A stretch of 64,000 nt of DNA from Pedobacter sandarakinus (GTDB lineage: Bacteria > Bacteroidota > Bacteroidia > Sphingobacteriales > Sphingobacteriaceae): assembly GCF_026240095.1 (NCBI RefSeq), contig NZ_JAPIVG010000006.1:62001-126000 (forward strand). Direction: 5' to 3'. Made by a program: the position numbers and the translations under genes. The notes beneath the pieces are model-generated. The model did no database searches. It saw nothing but the letters and a program-made list of their open reading frames with translations, and had not been told where the DNA came from. Positions 44,150 to 53,368 of this stretch are shown one piece after another; the stretch's first letter is position 1; every line of letters starts with the position of its first letter.

Positions 44150-45277
44150 TTAATGATGCTCTTCTACTGCCATACCAATAAACAAGGCAGTAAGTAATGT
44201 AAAAATAAAAGCCTGTAAAAATGCAACTAACAATTCCAGTACATCCATAAATAAAACAAATGCTACAGATACCGGAGCGATAGCCAATGTTTCGAAAATA
44301 AAGATTAATGAAATTAAACTTAATACGATAATGTGGCCGGCTGTAATGTTCGCGAATAAACGAACCATTAAAGCGAATGGCTTAGATATAATACCGATTA
44401 ACTCCACAGGAATCATAATCGGATACAACCAAAATGGAACATCTGGTTTGAAGATGTGTTTCCAATAATATTTATTCCCGTTAATGTTAACGATGATCAT
44501 TGTACCTAAAGCCATTACAAATGTCAAAGCAATATTACCTGTAACATTGGCACCACCTGGGAAAATTGGAATTAAACCGAAAAGGTTGTTAAAAAGGATA
44601 AAGAAAAATGTAGTTAACAAATAAGGCATAAATTTAGCGTATTTATGTCCGATGTTTGGTTTAGCAATATCATCTCTAACGAAAACAATTATCGGCTCCA
44701 TAAAGCTTTGTAAACCTTTAGGCGCTTTGCCAACGCGTTTTTTATAAGCTCCTGCTACCGAAATAAATACGATTAAGATAACCAATATTGCTACGAACAT
44801 TGCTGCAACATTTTTGGTAATAGAAAAATCTAAAACAGAAACGGTTTCATCAACAGCACCATTTGCACCAACCACTTTAACGTGATCTTCTACCAAACGA
44901 TAAGTATTGTATTTACCAGCATAATCATGCTCTCCATGATGAAAGTTAGCCGAAGAAAAAACCTCTAAGCCGCCGTTTGTATATAAAATTACTGGAAGAG
45001 GTAATGAAGTATGTCCCCAAAGGTGCCACATGTGCGAGTCTGCAATGTGCTCCATAATTACCTTTGTAGGCTCGAATTTTTCTTCGCCATGTTTAGCCTC
45101 AGCCCCATGCTCTCCAGAAACAGCTTCAGCAGTTCTTGCCACAGCCCTATCTACAGGAACAACAGCGCTATCAACTTGAGCGAAAGTATCAATTTTGATA
45201 GATAAAAACGCGATTAAAAGCGTAAAAACAACAATTACCCTCTTCACTTTTGATACTAAAACTTGGTTACAATCCAT
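44150..45277 (-). CDS. atpB: ATP synthase F0 subunit a, with long N-terminal extension
   Basis: 375 residues, about 100 more than the Escherichia coli subunit. The first 35 residues look like a signal peptide (VIVVFTLLIAFLSIKIDTFAQ), followed by a His/Glu-rich stretch (AVSGEHGAEAKHGEEKFEP, MWHLWGHTSLPLP, NFHHGEHDYAGKYN) before the usual membrane core. The essential Arg is in FALMVRLFANITAGH. Such an extension is common in Bacteroidota. The start may be the ATG at 45277 or a later GTG at 45247. Confidence 0.95.
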   Translation of the reverse strand: MDCNQVLVSKVKRVIVVFTLLIAFLSIKIDTFAQVDSAVVPVDRAVARTAEAVSGEHGAEAKHGEEKFEPTKVIMEHIADSHMWHLWGHTSLPLPVILYTNGGLEVFSSANFHHGEHDYAGKYNTYRLVEDHVKVVGANGAVDETVSVLDFSITKNVAAMFVAILVILIVFISVAGAYKKRVGKAPKGLQSFMEPIIVFVRDDIAKPNIGHKYAKFMPYLLTTFFFILFNNLFGLIPIFPGGANVTGNIALTFVMALGTMIIVNINGNKYYWKHIFKPDVPFWLYPIMIPVELIGIISKPFALMVRLFANITAGHIIVLSLISLIFIFETLAIAPVSVAFVLFMDVLELLVAFLQAFIFTLLTALFIGMAVEEHH

Positions 45278-45291
45278 TTATTGGCAGATTT

Positions 45292-45732
45292 TTACTTTAA
45301 ATTTTGGTGGCGCAAGTTACGTAACAAACAGTATATTTCAAAGACAGAAAACAATAAATATAAAGAAAAAAAATTTAGCAGAAATGTAGTGCCAATTCCC
45401 TTGCCTTTTATACTGTAAATCAACACAAAAGCCATACAAAAAATCATTTTCACTGCAATTGATCCCATTATAGCCATAATGCCAGTTTCCGGATCGCGTT
45501 TAATCCCAATATCTACCAACATGTAAGCGATATAGGTTATGCCCGCTATGAACCCGAAGATTAACCAAAAATAAGCTACAAAAAGTGTTTTTCCTGGAAA
45601 CAAAGTTGGGAGTACAGCAATTACGCCGATAAGGAAACCGATAAAAATGAGGTATCTACTGGTAAATTTGGCTAGTGTCAATAATTTTCTTTTTTGGTCA
45701 ATAAGTTGCAAAGATAAGGGTTTTATAACCAA
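45292..45732 (-). CDS. AtpI-like four-helix membrane protein of the ATP synthase operon
   Basis: 146 residues with four membrane segments (YLIFIGFLIGVIAVLP, LFVAYFWLIFGFIAGITYIAYML, IMAIMGSIAVKMIFCMAFVLIYSI, GTTFLLNFFSLYLLFSVFEIYCLL). Position and topology fit AtpI-type proteins that assist c-ring assembly or Mg2+ supply; sequence similarity is not strong enough for a firm name. It opens with TTG; a TATCTTTG -7 box at 45709-45716 lies inside the frame, so the true start may be a later codon such as the TTG at 45681. Confidence 0.7.
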   Translation of the reverse strand: MVIKPLSLQLIDQKRKLLTLAKFTSRYLIFIGFLIGVIAVLPTLFPGKTLFVAYFWLIFGFIAGITYIAYMLVDIGIKRDPETGIMAIMGSIAVKMIFCMAFVLIYSIKGKGIGTTFLLNFFSLYLLFSVFEIYCLLRNLRHQNLK

Positions 45733-45801
45733 CTACATCGTACTAACATTCAAGATTTTGTGTAATAATCGTTTGATGCTATCCTCCATCCTGGAGAACA
45801 A

Positions 45802-46026
45802 CTAAACCTTTGTGGCTTGCTTAATCGCCTGGTACAAGGCTATTCCGACACCCACAAGTGCAAAAGCCGCTGTAATAAGGTTTGTTTTGCTGTGTCTGCT
45901 TTCATCAATCTTATATCCAATAAAAGTAAGTAAACCAATAGTTGCGATCATTTGGAAACCAATTGCAGAATATTTTGCAGCGGCATTTACCTTTTTTTTT
46001 GTGTCCTCTTCTTTGGGATTTTCCAT
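45802..46026 (-). CDS. AtpZ/AtpI family protein
   Basis: 74 residues, two membrane segments (YSAIGFQMIATIGLLTFIGYKID and NLITAAFALVGVGIALYQAI) with the SAIGFQM...GYKIDE pattern of AtpZ. AtpZ works with AtpI in assembling the F0 ring or supplying Mg2+/Ca2+. First gene of the minus-strand ATP synthase cluster. Confidence 0.88.
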   Translation of the reverse strand: MENPKEEDTKKKVNAAAKYSAIGFQMIATIGLLTFIGYKIDESRHSKTNLITAAFALVGVGIALYQAIKQATKV

Positions 46027-46047
46027 TTAAAAATGCAATAATTAAGT

Positions 46048-46055
46048 TAACTTTG
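46048..46055 (+). promoter_or_regulatory. Candidate -7 box for porW/sprE
   Basis: TAACTTTG matches the -7 consensus 80 nt before the TTG start. No TTG lies at the expected -33 distance. Confidence 0.3.
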
Positions 46056-46135
46056 GATAAATATTGTTTATTACCAATTAAAATATTTTTCAGAAAAATT
46101 AGTTTGTTTTACATCACTAACGCTATTTATCATAC

Positions 46136-48913
46136 TTGAAAAAACACATTAAAAAAGCTTTCCATCCCCTTCTCATTCTGCTCAGCTTATGTTTTCTTTT
46201 TGGCTGTGTAGCAAATAAAGATACAGCCATCGACCGTAAGTTTCAAAACTTAACGGCAAGGTATAACTATATCTATAACTCAAATGTTTTACTTACCGAA
46301 TATAATGAGCAATTGTTGCAGACCTACGTTGACAACTATGAACAAATTTTGCCGGTATATCTTGATCCCTTACCCGCAAAAAACCTTGTATTAACTCCTG
46401 GTAGACCCGATAAACAATTAGACGAGGTTATTGCCAAAGGCCAGACCATTATCAACGATAAAAGCTTCAGCAATTATATCGATGATGCTTACATGCTGCT
46501 AGGTAAAGCCAATTATTTAAAAGAAAATTATTTTATTGCTTCGGCATATTTCGATTATACAGCTAAAACCTACAGCAACAATTTGAAAACTTTCATCATG
46601 GCTATGAACTGGAAAGCCCGTTCCCAGATGGAATTAAATAATATGGTTGGAGCAGATAAGGTTTTGGATACGATGCTACGTGCCCTTGACGAGTATAAAA
46701 AAGATTTAGCCGAACCGCTCGCTACCACGGCACAAATGCGGATCTACCAAAACAGGAATAAAGATGCGATTGTTTTACTCGAAAATGCGGTGAGACTTGC
46801 CGATGATAAACAATTGCGAATTAGGTGGAGATATATTTTAGCACAACTCCAACAGAAGGAAGATGATCTTCAAAATGCTTTTATCAACTTTACAAAGGTA
46901 GAGAACAGTAATGCACCATTCGAAATGTATTTCCATGCCAATTTACAGCGAATAAAGATAAGGGGATTAATCAGTGGATACAAGGTAGATGAAGATAAAG
47001 CTTTATTGTCCTTGTTAAAGGATGACAAAAACTTCGATTATACCGACCAAATTTATTATCAAGTTGGCGAAATGTTTCTTGCAGAAAAGCGGTTTGATAA
47101 GGCCGAAGAAAATTATCTGAAGTCGGTGAAGGTTAGTACTAAGAACCAAACGCAGAAAGCCCTTTCTTATCTGCGAATTGCTGATTTAAATTTCAAGGAA
47201 CTTAATAAGTACATCAAAGCGAAGCTATACTATGATAGTACAGTATTAATCTTGCCAAAAACATATCCGGAGTATGATAACATTGCAAAGAAAGCAGAAA
47301 ATCTTCAGTATTTAACAGATCGCTACACGATCATTAGTAAAGAGGATACTGCGCAAACATTTGCAAAACTTCCGGAAAGTGAACGCTTAGCAAGGGTTAA
47401 ATCTTACTTAAACAAAAAAATTGAAGCCATAGATCCTATTGCGTTGGCAAACCAATCGCTAAATAATCCTGACTTTCCAAATCAAAACATAAGCACTCCC
47501 GTGGTCGGTAATGGAAATGCCTTTTATTTTAATAACAGCGCCGCCATAAGCAATGGTTTTGCCGACTTTAAAAAACGATGGGGAAATAGGCCTCTGGAAG
47601 ACAACTGGCGACAGAGCGTAAGATCATCTGCCCAGGAAACCAACCAGGTGCTTGCGGGTGGCAAGGTTGCGACAGAAATTACGCCAGCTAATAGTCTTGC
47701 TGGTGCAGACCCTCTTGACCAAAACAAAGTTGAAAGCGAATATATAAATAGCTTGCCCCTTAGCATAGAATCACTAAATGCTTCTAACCAAAAAATAATC
47801 GATGCCTATTTTGAAATTGCTAGTTTTTATCAGCAAGAATTAAATGATAAAAATGAAGCTGTAAAGGTTTATTTGGAATTGCTAAGGAGGTTTCCAGAAA
47901 ATAATCATTTAGCTGCTATTTATTACAGTTTATACTTGAATTATCAAGGAGTTGATCAGAACAAGGCAAATGAATACCGGCAGATGGTGCTTTCTAAATT
48001 CCCCGAATCTAATTTCGCAAAAACCATTTTAGACCCATCTTTTTCTGCCAAACAAACGGAGATTGAAAATATTGCGATCAATAATTACAATGCTACCTTC
48101 GAATCTTACGTCAAAAAGGATTATCAAGCGGTGATTAAACTGGCAAACGAAAATATCGCCGCTTTCCCATACAATGATTTTGCACCGCAATACGCCTACC
48201 TTAAGGCCATTGCAATAGGTAGAACAAACAAGCTTGATGCATTACTTACAGCTTTTAATGCTATCAACCTGACCTACCCGAATGATGTACTTATTACACC
48301 GCTTGTTCGAGATCATTTAAAATATATTGAAGCTAATTTGGAAGAATTTAAGCAAAGACCAGTAGCGCTGATAGATTTTGATGCAAATGAGCCCCGTTTT
48401 GTTAGCCAAACACAGACAATACCGGTAGCTACGAAACCCCTAAATACAGCGGTGTCTCAAGTGGCACCCCCTACTGAAGATAAGCCAGTTGCGAAACCTT
48501 TAGGAACCCCGGTTGAGAACAAACCTGAAAACGTAGTGAAACCGGCAAGCGTTTTCAGTGCAGCAAAATCTGATGAGTATTATTACGTAATAGATGTGGC
48601 AGATGCTAGCTTAACGTTAAGTTCTTCGCGTTTTGGTATTGGGCAGTTTAACCGTGGTAATTATCCTGATAACGACTTGGCGCACAAATTGATTGAGCTA
48701 GATAATGATCAACTCATTTATGTGACTAGTTTCATTGATTTGGAAGATGCAAAACTTTACGAATCTAGCATTAGCGGACAATTGAAAAATATAATGAAAG
48801 TGCCAGCTAATCTTTACAAAGGTTTTATCATTAGCAAGGAAAATTTCGAAAAATTAACCAGCAGAGCGCTTATCAACCAGTATTTAGAGTTTTTAAAAGA
48901 TAATTACAAGTAG
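46136..48913 (+). CDS. porW: Type IX secretion lipoprotein PorW/SprE (TPR)
   Basis: 925 residues. Lipobox LFGC (Cys24), then KDTAIDRKFQNLTARYNYIYNSNVLL, the characteristic PorW/SprE opening, and TPR helices through most of the protein (for example IYYQVGEMFLAEKRFDKAEENYLKSV). A Pro/Lys-rich linker at about 765-810 precedes a C-terminal domain (YYVIDVADASLTLSSSRFGIGQFNRGNY). PorW/SprE links the outer-membrane translocon to the GldKLMN motor. No ATG is available: the frame starts with TTG at 46136. Confidence 0.9.
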   Translation: MKKHIKKAFHPLLILLSLCFLFGCVANKDTAIDRKFQNLTARYNYIYNSNVLLTEYNEQLLQTYVDNYEQILPVYLDPLPAKNLVLTPGRPDKQLDEVIAKGQTIINDKSFSNYIDDAYMLLGKANYLKENYFIASAYFDYTAKTYSNNLKTFIMAMNWKARSQMELNNMVGADKVLDTMLRALDEYKKDLAEPLATTAQMRIYQNRNKDAIVLLENAVRLADDKQLRIRWRYILAQLQQKEDDLQNAFINFTKVENSNAPFEMYFHANLQRIKIRGLISGYKVDEDKALLSLLKDDKNFDYTDQIYYQVGEMFLAEKRFDKAEENYLKSVKVSTKNQTQKALSYLRIADLNFKELNKYIKAKLYYDSTVLILPKTYPEYDNIAKKAENLQYLTDRYTIISKEDTAQTFAKLPESERLARVKSYLNKKIEAIDPIALANQSLNNPDFPNQNISTPVVGNGNAFYFNNSAAISNGFADFKKRWGNRPLEDNWRQSVRSSAQETNQVLAGGKVATEITPANSLAGADPLDQNKVESEYINSLPLSIESLNASNQKIIDAYFEIASFYQQELNDKNEAVKVYLELLRRFPENNHLAAIYYSLYLNYQGVDQNKANEYRQMVLSKFPESNFAKTILDPSFSAKQTEIENIAINNYNATFESYVKKDYQAVIKLANENIAAFPYNDFAPQYAYLKAIAIGRTNKLDALLTAFNAINLTYPNDVLITPLVRDHLKYIEANLEEFKQRPVALIDFDANEPRFVSQTQTIPVATKPLNTAVSQVAPPTEDKPVAKPLGTPVENKPENVVKPASVFSAAKSDEYYYVIDVADASLTLSSSRFGIGQFNRGNYPDNDLAHKLIELDNDQLIYVTSFIDLEDAKLYESSISGQLKNIMKVPANLYKGFIISKENFEKLTSRALINQYLEFLKDNYK

Positions 48914-49023
48914 AAATATACTGGCAAATTGGCTGTAAAATAAGTTCTATAAAAAATTAATAAATTTGCGACAAATTAAACAGTTTCATAAACCAACTGT
49001 TTTTTGGACAAATACCACATAAA

Positions 49024-51243
49024 ATGAATAAATCCCTTTCTGCACAAGAAACAAAGCGATATAGTTTAATCATCTGGAAAATACTGATAGGAGGCATAGC
49101 GGTTTTCGCAATTTTCATCTCGATGATTGGATTAGGGCTTTTTGGAGCGCTTCCCTCGTTTAGAGATATCGAACATCCAAAAAGCAACCAGGCATCAGAA
49201 ATTATTGCAGAAGACGGCCGACCAATGGGTACGTATTTTGTTCAAAACCGTTCTAACGTAAGCTACAAAGAAATTTCAGAAAATGTGATTAATGGTTTAA
49301 TCGCCACTGAGGATACTCGTTTCAAGGAGCATTCAGGCATTGATTTTAAACGGACTTTTACCATCATCGGATACAACTTAATAGGAAAAAAACAAGGTGC
49401 AAGTACTATAACACAGCAGTTGGCAAAGAACTTATTTCCTAGAGAATCTAATTTGAACTTTTTCTCTTTAGTGCTTACAAAATTTAAAGAGTGGATTGTA
49501 GCCGTAAAGCTAGAGCGCAATTATACCAAAGAAGAAATTATTACGATGTACCTTAATACGGTAGATTTTGGGAATCAGGCGTATGGAATTAAATCTGCAG
49601 CAAGAGTTTACTTTAATACCACGCCAGATAAGCTAACCCTTACACAGGCAGCGACGCTTGTAGGTATGCAAAAGGGGATTACGATGTATTCTCCCACCCG
49701 CCATCCAGAGCGATCTCGTGATAGGAGAAACACGGTAATGGCCATGATGGTTAAATCTGAATTATTAACTCCTGAAGTTTTTAATGAGGAAAAAGAAAAA
49801 CCTTTGGGTTTGAAATTTAATGCAGCAACCGTTAATGATGGTATTGCACCCTATTTTAGATCGGTGTTAAAAAGTGATATCAAGACTATTTTTCAGGAGC
49901 AAGGCATTACCAAGCCTGATGGAACACCATATGATTTAGACCGAGACGGCCTTAAAATTTATACGACGCTAAATTATGATATGCAGCTTTACGCCGAGGC
50001 TGCCCAAAAAGAATACATGAAAGTGCTGCAAGCGCAGTTTATAAACAGTTGGAAAGGCAGAAACCCTTTTAAAGGTAAAGATTTACAGATTGAACAGGGA
50101 ATAAAAAGATCAGACCGGTATAAGTCTTTAAAGTTGGAAGGGAAATCTGAAGACGAGATTAAGGAAGATTTCAATACCAAAACCGAAATGACCATTTTTA
50201 CTTGGAAGGGCGATATTGATACTGTAATGAAACCTATTGACTCTGTACGGTACTATAAAATGCTTTTGCGCAATGCGATGATGACGATGGACCCGACAAA
50301 TGGTCATGTGAAAGCTTGGGTGGGTGGAATTGATTTTGAACACTTTAAATACGACCAGGTTAAAATGGGAACCAGACAAGTTGGTTCTACAGCAAAACCT
50401 TTCACTTATGCAGTTGCCATAGAAAATGGTTATTCTCCTTGTTACTCGGTTTCTAATACTCCAGTAACCATTGATGGATATGGCGATCCCTGGACACCGA
50501 AATCTTCTGGAAAACCACTTGCAGGAAGTATTACTTTGCAGAAAGCCTTGGCTTTTTCTCAAAATTATGTTACTGCCTATTTAATGAAGCAAGTTGGCCC
50601 TGTAGCAGTAGCTAACCTCGCTACCAAAATGGGTATCCCTAATGTACCCGCATATCCTTCCATTGCCTTAGGAACATTCGATTCTTCGATATATAATATG
50701 GTGGGTGCTTATGGAGCATTCGCCAATAAAGGCGTTTATACCAAACCCATTTACCTTTTGCGCATTGAAGACAAAAATGGCGTGGTGCTTTTTTCACAGA
50801 AAGAGATCCCTAAACCAATTATGAGTGAAGAGGTTGCTTATGTAATGACCCGCATGTTAAAAGGTGTGGTTACAGGCGGTACCGGATCGAGATTAAATTA
50901 TAAATACCATGTTAATGCCCCAGTTGGAGGCAAAACAGGTACCACACAAAACAACTCTGATGGTTGGTTCATGGCCATAACGCCACAATTGGTAACCGGC
51001 GTATGGACGGGCTGCGAGGATAGGGCGTTTCACTTTATTAGTACCAACCAGGGTGAAGGTGCCAATACAGCCTTGCCAATTTTTGCTGGATTCATTAAAC
51101 GAGTTTATGCCAATCCGGCTTTAAAAATTAGTCATGCGGATTTTGAAGTACCAAAGGCAGGTGTTTCTATTACTTACGATTGTAACCAGTACCAACAACA
51201 AGAAGAAGGAACAACTGAATTGGATGAAAGGCTTGGTTTTTAA
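49024..51243 (+). CDS. Class A penicillin-binding protein (PBP1A type)
   Basis: 739 residues. One N-terminal membrane segment (ILIGGIAVFAIFISMIGLGLF), then a GT51 glycosyltransferase domain (Glu96 in ATEDTRFKEHSGID, GASTITQQLAKNLFP) that polymerises peptidoglycan, and a transpeptidase domain with nucleophile Ser455 (GSTAKPF), SQNY (SxN) and KTGTT. mrcA-like. A TAAATTTG -7 box lies at 48961-48968. Confidence 0.95.
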   Translation: MNKSLSAQETKRYSLIIWKILIGGIAVFAIFISMIGLGLFGALPSFRDIEHPKSNQASEIIAEDGRPMGTYFVQNRSNVSYKEISENVINGLIATEDTRFKEHSGIDFKRTFTIIGYNLIGKKQGASTITQQLAKNLFPRESNLNFFSLVLTKFKEWIVAVKLERNYTKEEIITMYLNTVDFGNQAYGIKSAARVYFNTTPDKLTLTQAATLVGMQKGITMYSPTRHPERSRDRRNTVMAMMVKSELLTPEVFNEEKEKPLGLKFNAATVNDGIAPYFRSVLKSDIKTIFQEQGITKPDGTPYDLDRDGLKIYTTLNYDMQLYAEAAQKEYMKVLQAQFINSWKGRNPFKGKDLQIEQGIKRSDRYKSLKLEGKSEDEIKEDFNTKTEMTIFTWKGDIDTVMKPIDSVRYYKMLLRNAMMTMDPTNGHVKAWVGGIDFEHFKYDQVKMGTRQVGSTAKPFTYAVAIENGYSPCYSVSNTPVTIDGYGDPWTPKSSGKPLAGSITLQKALAFSQNYVTAYLMKQVGPVAVANLATKMGIPNVPAYPSIALGTFDSSIYNMVGAYGAFANKGVYTKPIYLLRIEDKNGVVLFSQKEIPKPIMSEEVAYVMTRMLKGVVTGGTGSRLNYKYHVNAPVGGKTGTTQNNSDGWFMAITPQLVTGVWTGCEDRAFHFISTNQGEGANTALPIFAGFIKRVYANPALKISHADFEVPKAGVSITYDCNQYQQQEEGTTELDERLGF

Positions 51244-51255
51244 GCCGCTGGTAAT

Positions 51256-51403
51256 GCGTGAAGGATAGTAGCGAAAAGCCCGCAACCCGATCTAAGTACC
51301 AATTTAGCTTTATTAACGTACCCATTGTTTTTGCACAGGCCTTTTCGGGTGAGGACTTGTAGCGGATAGCCTGACCCTTGCGCAGCTTGGGGCACGCCCA
51401 AAA
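51256..51403 (+). repeat. REP-like dispersed repeat, copy F (long subtype)
   Basis: Shares left block gcgtgaaggatagtagcgaa and right block gatagcctgacccttgcgc ... ggggcacgcccaaa with copy A. Contains gaggacttgtagcggatagc like copy B. It fills most of the gap between the penicillin-binding protein gene and uvrC. Confidence 0.65.
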
Positions 51404-51453
51404 GATATTCAAAATTTATTCAGTGAGTGAGGTGGCATTTAGCTTAATCAACC

Positions 51454-51461
51454 TATTTTTG
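51454..51461 (+). promoter_or_regulatory. -7 promoter box for uvrC
   Basis: TATTTTTG matches the -7 consensus and ends 5 nt before the ATG at 51467, implying a leaderless transcript. Confidence 0.4.
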
Positions 51462-51466
51462 TATTG

Positions 51467-53305
51467 ATGAGTAGTTTCGACCATAAGACAGCATTAACCG
51501 CAATTCCGCATAAACCTGGTGTTTACCAATATTGGGATGCTGAGGGCAAATTAATGTATATTGGAAAGGCTAAAGATTTGAGAAATAGAGTTGGTTCTTA
51601 TTTCAATAGCGACAAGCAGCAGTTTAATGGAAAAACGAGGGTTCTGGTATCTAAGATAAGAAAGATTACCTTTACCATTGTAGATACGGAAATTGATGCC
51701 TGGCTGCTAGAAAATAGTCTGATTAAAAAGCACCAGCCAAAGTTCAATATTAACCTAAAGGATGATAAAACTTATCCGTGGATTATTGTTAAAAACGAGC
51801 ACTTCCCACGGATTTACTGGACCCGTAAAGTAATAAAAGATGGCTCTACCTATTTCGGTCCTTATGGTTCTATAGGTATGATGCATACGATTCTAGACCT
51901 TATTAAAGAAACCTACCCGCTTAGAACTTGTACTTTACCTTTAACGGCTGATAATATTGCTGAAGGTAAATTTAAAGTATGTTTGGAATACCAGATCGGG
52001 AATTGCAAAGGGCCATGCCAGGCTTATCAAAGTGAATTAGATTACGACAGAAACATTGCGGAGATTAAGGAGATTTTAAATGGAAAAATTGGCAATGTAA
52101 TTCGGGATGTAAAGGCGATTATAAAATCTGCATCTGAAGATTTAAACTTTGAGCTTGCACACCAATACTCCAGAAAATTGCAAGTGCTTGAAAAATACCA
52201 AAGCAAATCTACGGTGGTGAATAGCGCCATAACGAATGTAGATGTGGTGAGTATTGCCTCTGATGAGCGTTACGCCTTTGTGAACTATTTGAAGGTTATG
52301 AATGGTACGATTATCCAGACGCAAACAATAGAGATAAAAAAGCAGCTTGATGAAAGCGATGATGAGCTTTTAATTACCGCTATGTTAGAGTTTCGAACCA
52401 AATTTAACAGTACGTCTAGGGAAATTATTGTGCCTTTTGAGCTTTCTTTAGCAGATGAGACACTTCGGTTCACTGTGCCGAAATTGGGTGAGAAAAAGAA
52501 GCTACTGGAGCTTTCGCAAAAGAATGTATTGTTCTTTAAAAAGGAGAAACTGAACCAATACGAAAAGTTGAACCCTGACCTGCGTACCGACCGAATCTTA
52601 ACAACTATGCAAAAGGATTTGAGGTTAACGCAACTTCCTAAACACATCGAGTGTTTTGATAACTCTAACTTTCAGGGCAAATATCCGGTATCTGCAATTG
52701 TAGTGTTTAAGGATGCAAAACCATCTAAGAAAGATTATAGGCATTTTAACGTTAAAACGGTTGAAGGCCCGAACGATTTTGCCACTATGGAAGAAGCTGT
52801 TTTTCGAAGATATAGGCGCATGTTGGATGAAGATCAGCCTTTGCCGCAATTGATTATTATTGATGGTGGAAAAGGCCAGCTTTCTTCTGCAATGAAGAGT
52901 TTGAAAATTCTTGACATTGCGAATAAAGTAACGGTAATTGGTATTGCAAAAAGGTTAGAGGAATTATTCTATCCGGGCGATTCGTTACCGATGTATCTGG
53001 ACAAAAAATCGGAAACTTTAAAGATCATCCAACAGCTTCGGGATGAAGCCCACCGGTTTGGTATCACCTTCCACCGTAAAAAACGAGATCAAGGCACCCT
53101 TAAAACTGAATTGGAACAGATTGATGGTATAGGGAAAACAACTGCAGATAAACTCTTAAAGCAGTTTAAATCGGTAAAGAAAATAAGAGAAGCCACAGAA
53201 AAAGAATTGAGTGAGATACTAAATAGAAAGCAGATGCTTACCCTTCAAAACTATTTCGGACCCCAAACACCAGAAGCAAATATTGAAACAACACCCGAAT
53301 TATAG
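51467..53305 (+). CDS. uvrC: Excinuclease ABC subunit C
   Basis: 612 residues. Makes both incisions around a lesion in nucleotide excision repair. N-terminal GIY-YIG nuclease (GVYQYWDAEGKLMYIGKAKDLRNRV), Cys cluster CKGPC, UVR motif region, RNase H-like C-terminal nuclease (IECFDNSNFQG, IIDGGKGQLSSA) and HhH repeat IDGIGKTTADKLLKQF. The frame opens with TTG one codon earlier, but the ATG at 51467 is the natural start. Confidence 0.97.
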   Translation: MSSFDHKTALTAIPHKPGVYQYWDAEGKLMYIGKAKDLRNRVGSYFNSDKQQFNGKTRVLVSKIRKITFTIVDTEIDAWLLENSLIKKHQPKFNINLKDDKTYPWIIVKNEHFPRIYWTRKVIKDGSTYFGPYGSIGMMHTILDLIKETYPLRTCTLPLTADNIAEGKFKVCLEYQIGNCKGPCQAYQSELDYDRNIAEIKEILNGKIGNVIRDVKAIIKSASEDLNFELAHQYSRKLQVLEKYQSKSTVVNSAITNVDVVSIASDERYAFVNYLKVMNGTIIQTQTIEIKKQLDESDDELLITAMLEFRTKFNSTSREIIVPFELSLADETLRFTVPKLGEKKKLLELSQKNVLFFKKEKLNQYEKLNPDLRTDRILTTMQKDLRLTQLPKHIECFDNSNFQGKYPVSAIVVFKDAKPSKKDYRHFNVKTVEGPNDFATMEEAVFRRYRRMLDEDQPLPQLIIIDGGKGQLSSAMKSLKILDIANKVTVIGIAKRLEELFYPGDSLPMYLDKKSETLKIIQQLRDEAHRFGITFHRKKRDQGTLKTELEQIDGIGKTTADKLLKQFKSVKKIREATEKELSEILNRKQMLTLQNYFGPQTPEANIETTPEL

Positions 53306-53307
53306 CC

Positions 53308-53344
53308 AAAAAAAAGGAGCAAATTGAAATTTGCTCCTTTTTGG
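53308..53344. terminator. Bidirectional terminator between uvrC and gldN
   Basis: aaaaaggagcaaat (53310 on) pairs perfectly with atttgctccttttt around a tga loop, with A and T tracts on both sides, between convergent genes. Confidence 0.9.
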
Positions 53345-53368
53345 TTTTTAGAATATCAAGTTTGGCTT

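Noticed and set aside
51170-51412. 80-codon minus-strand frame
   Set aside because: It is the antisense of the penicillin-binding protein end plus repeat copy F.
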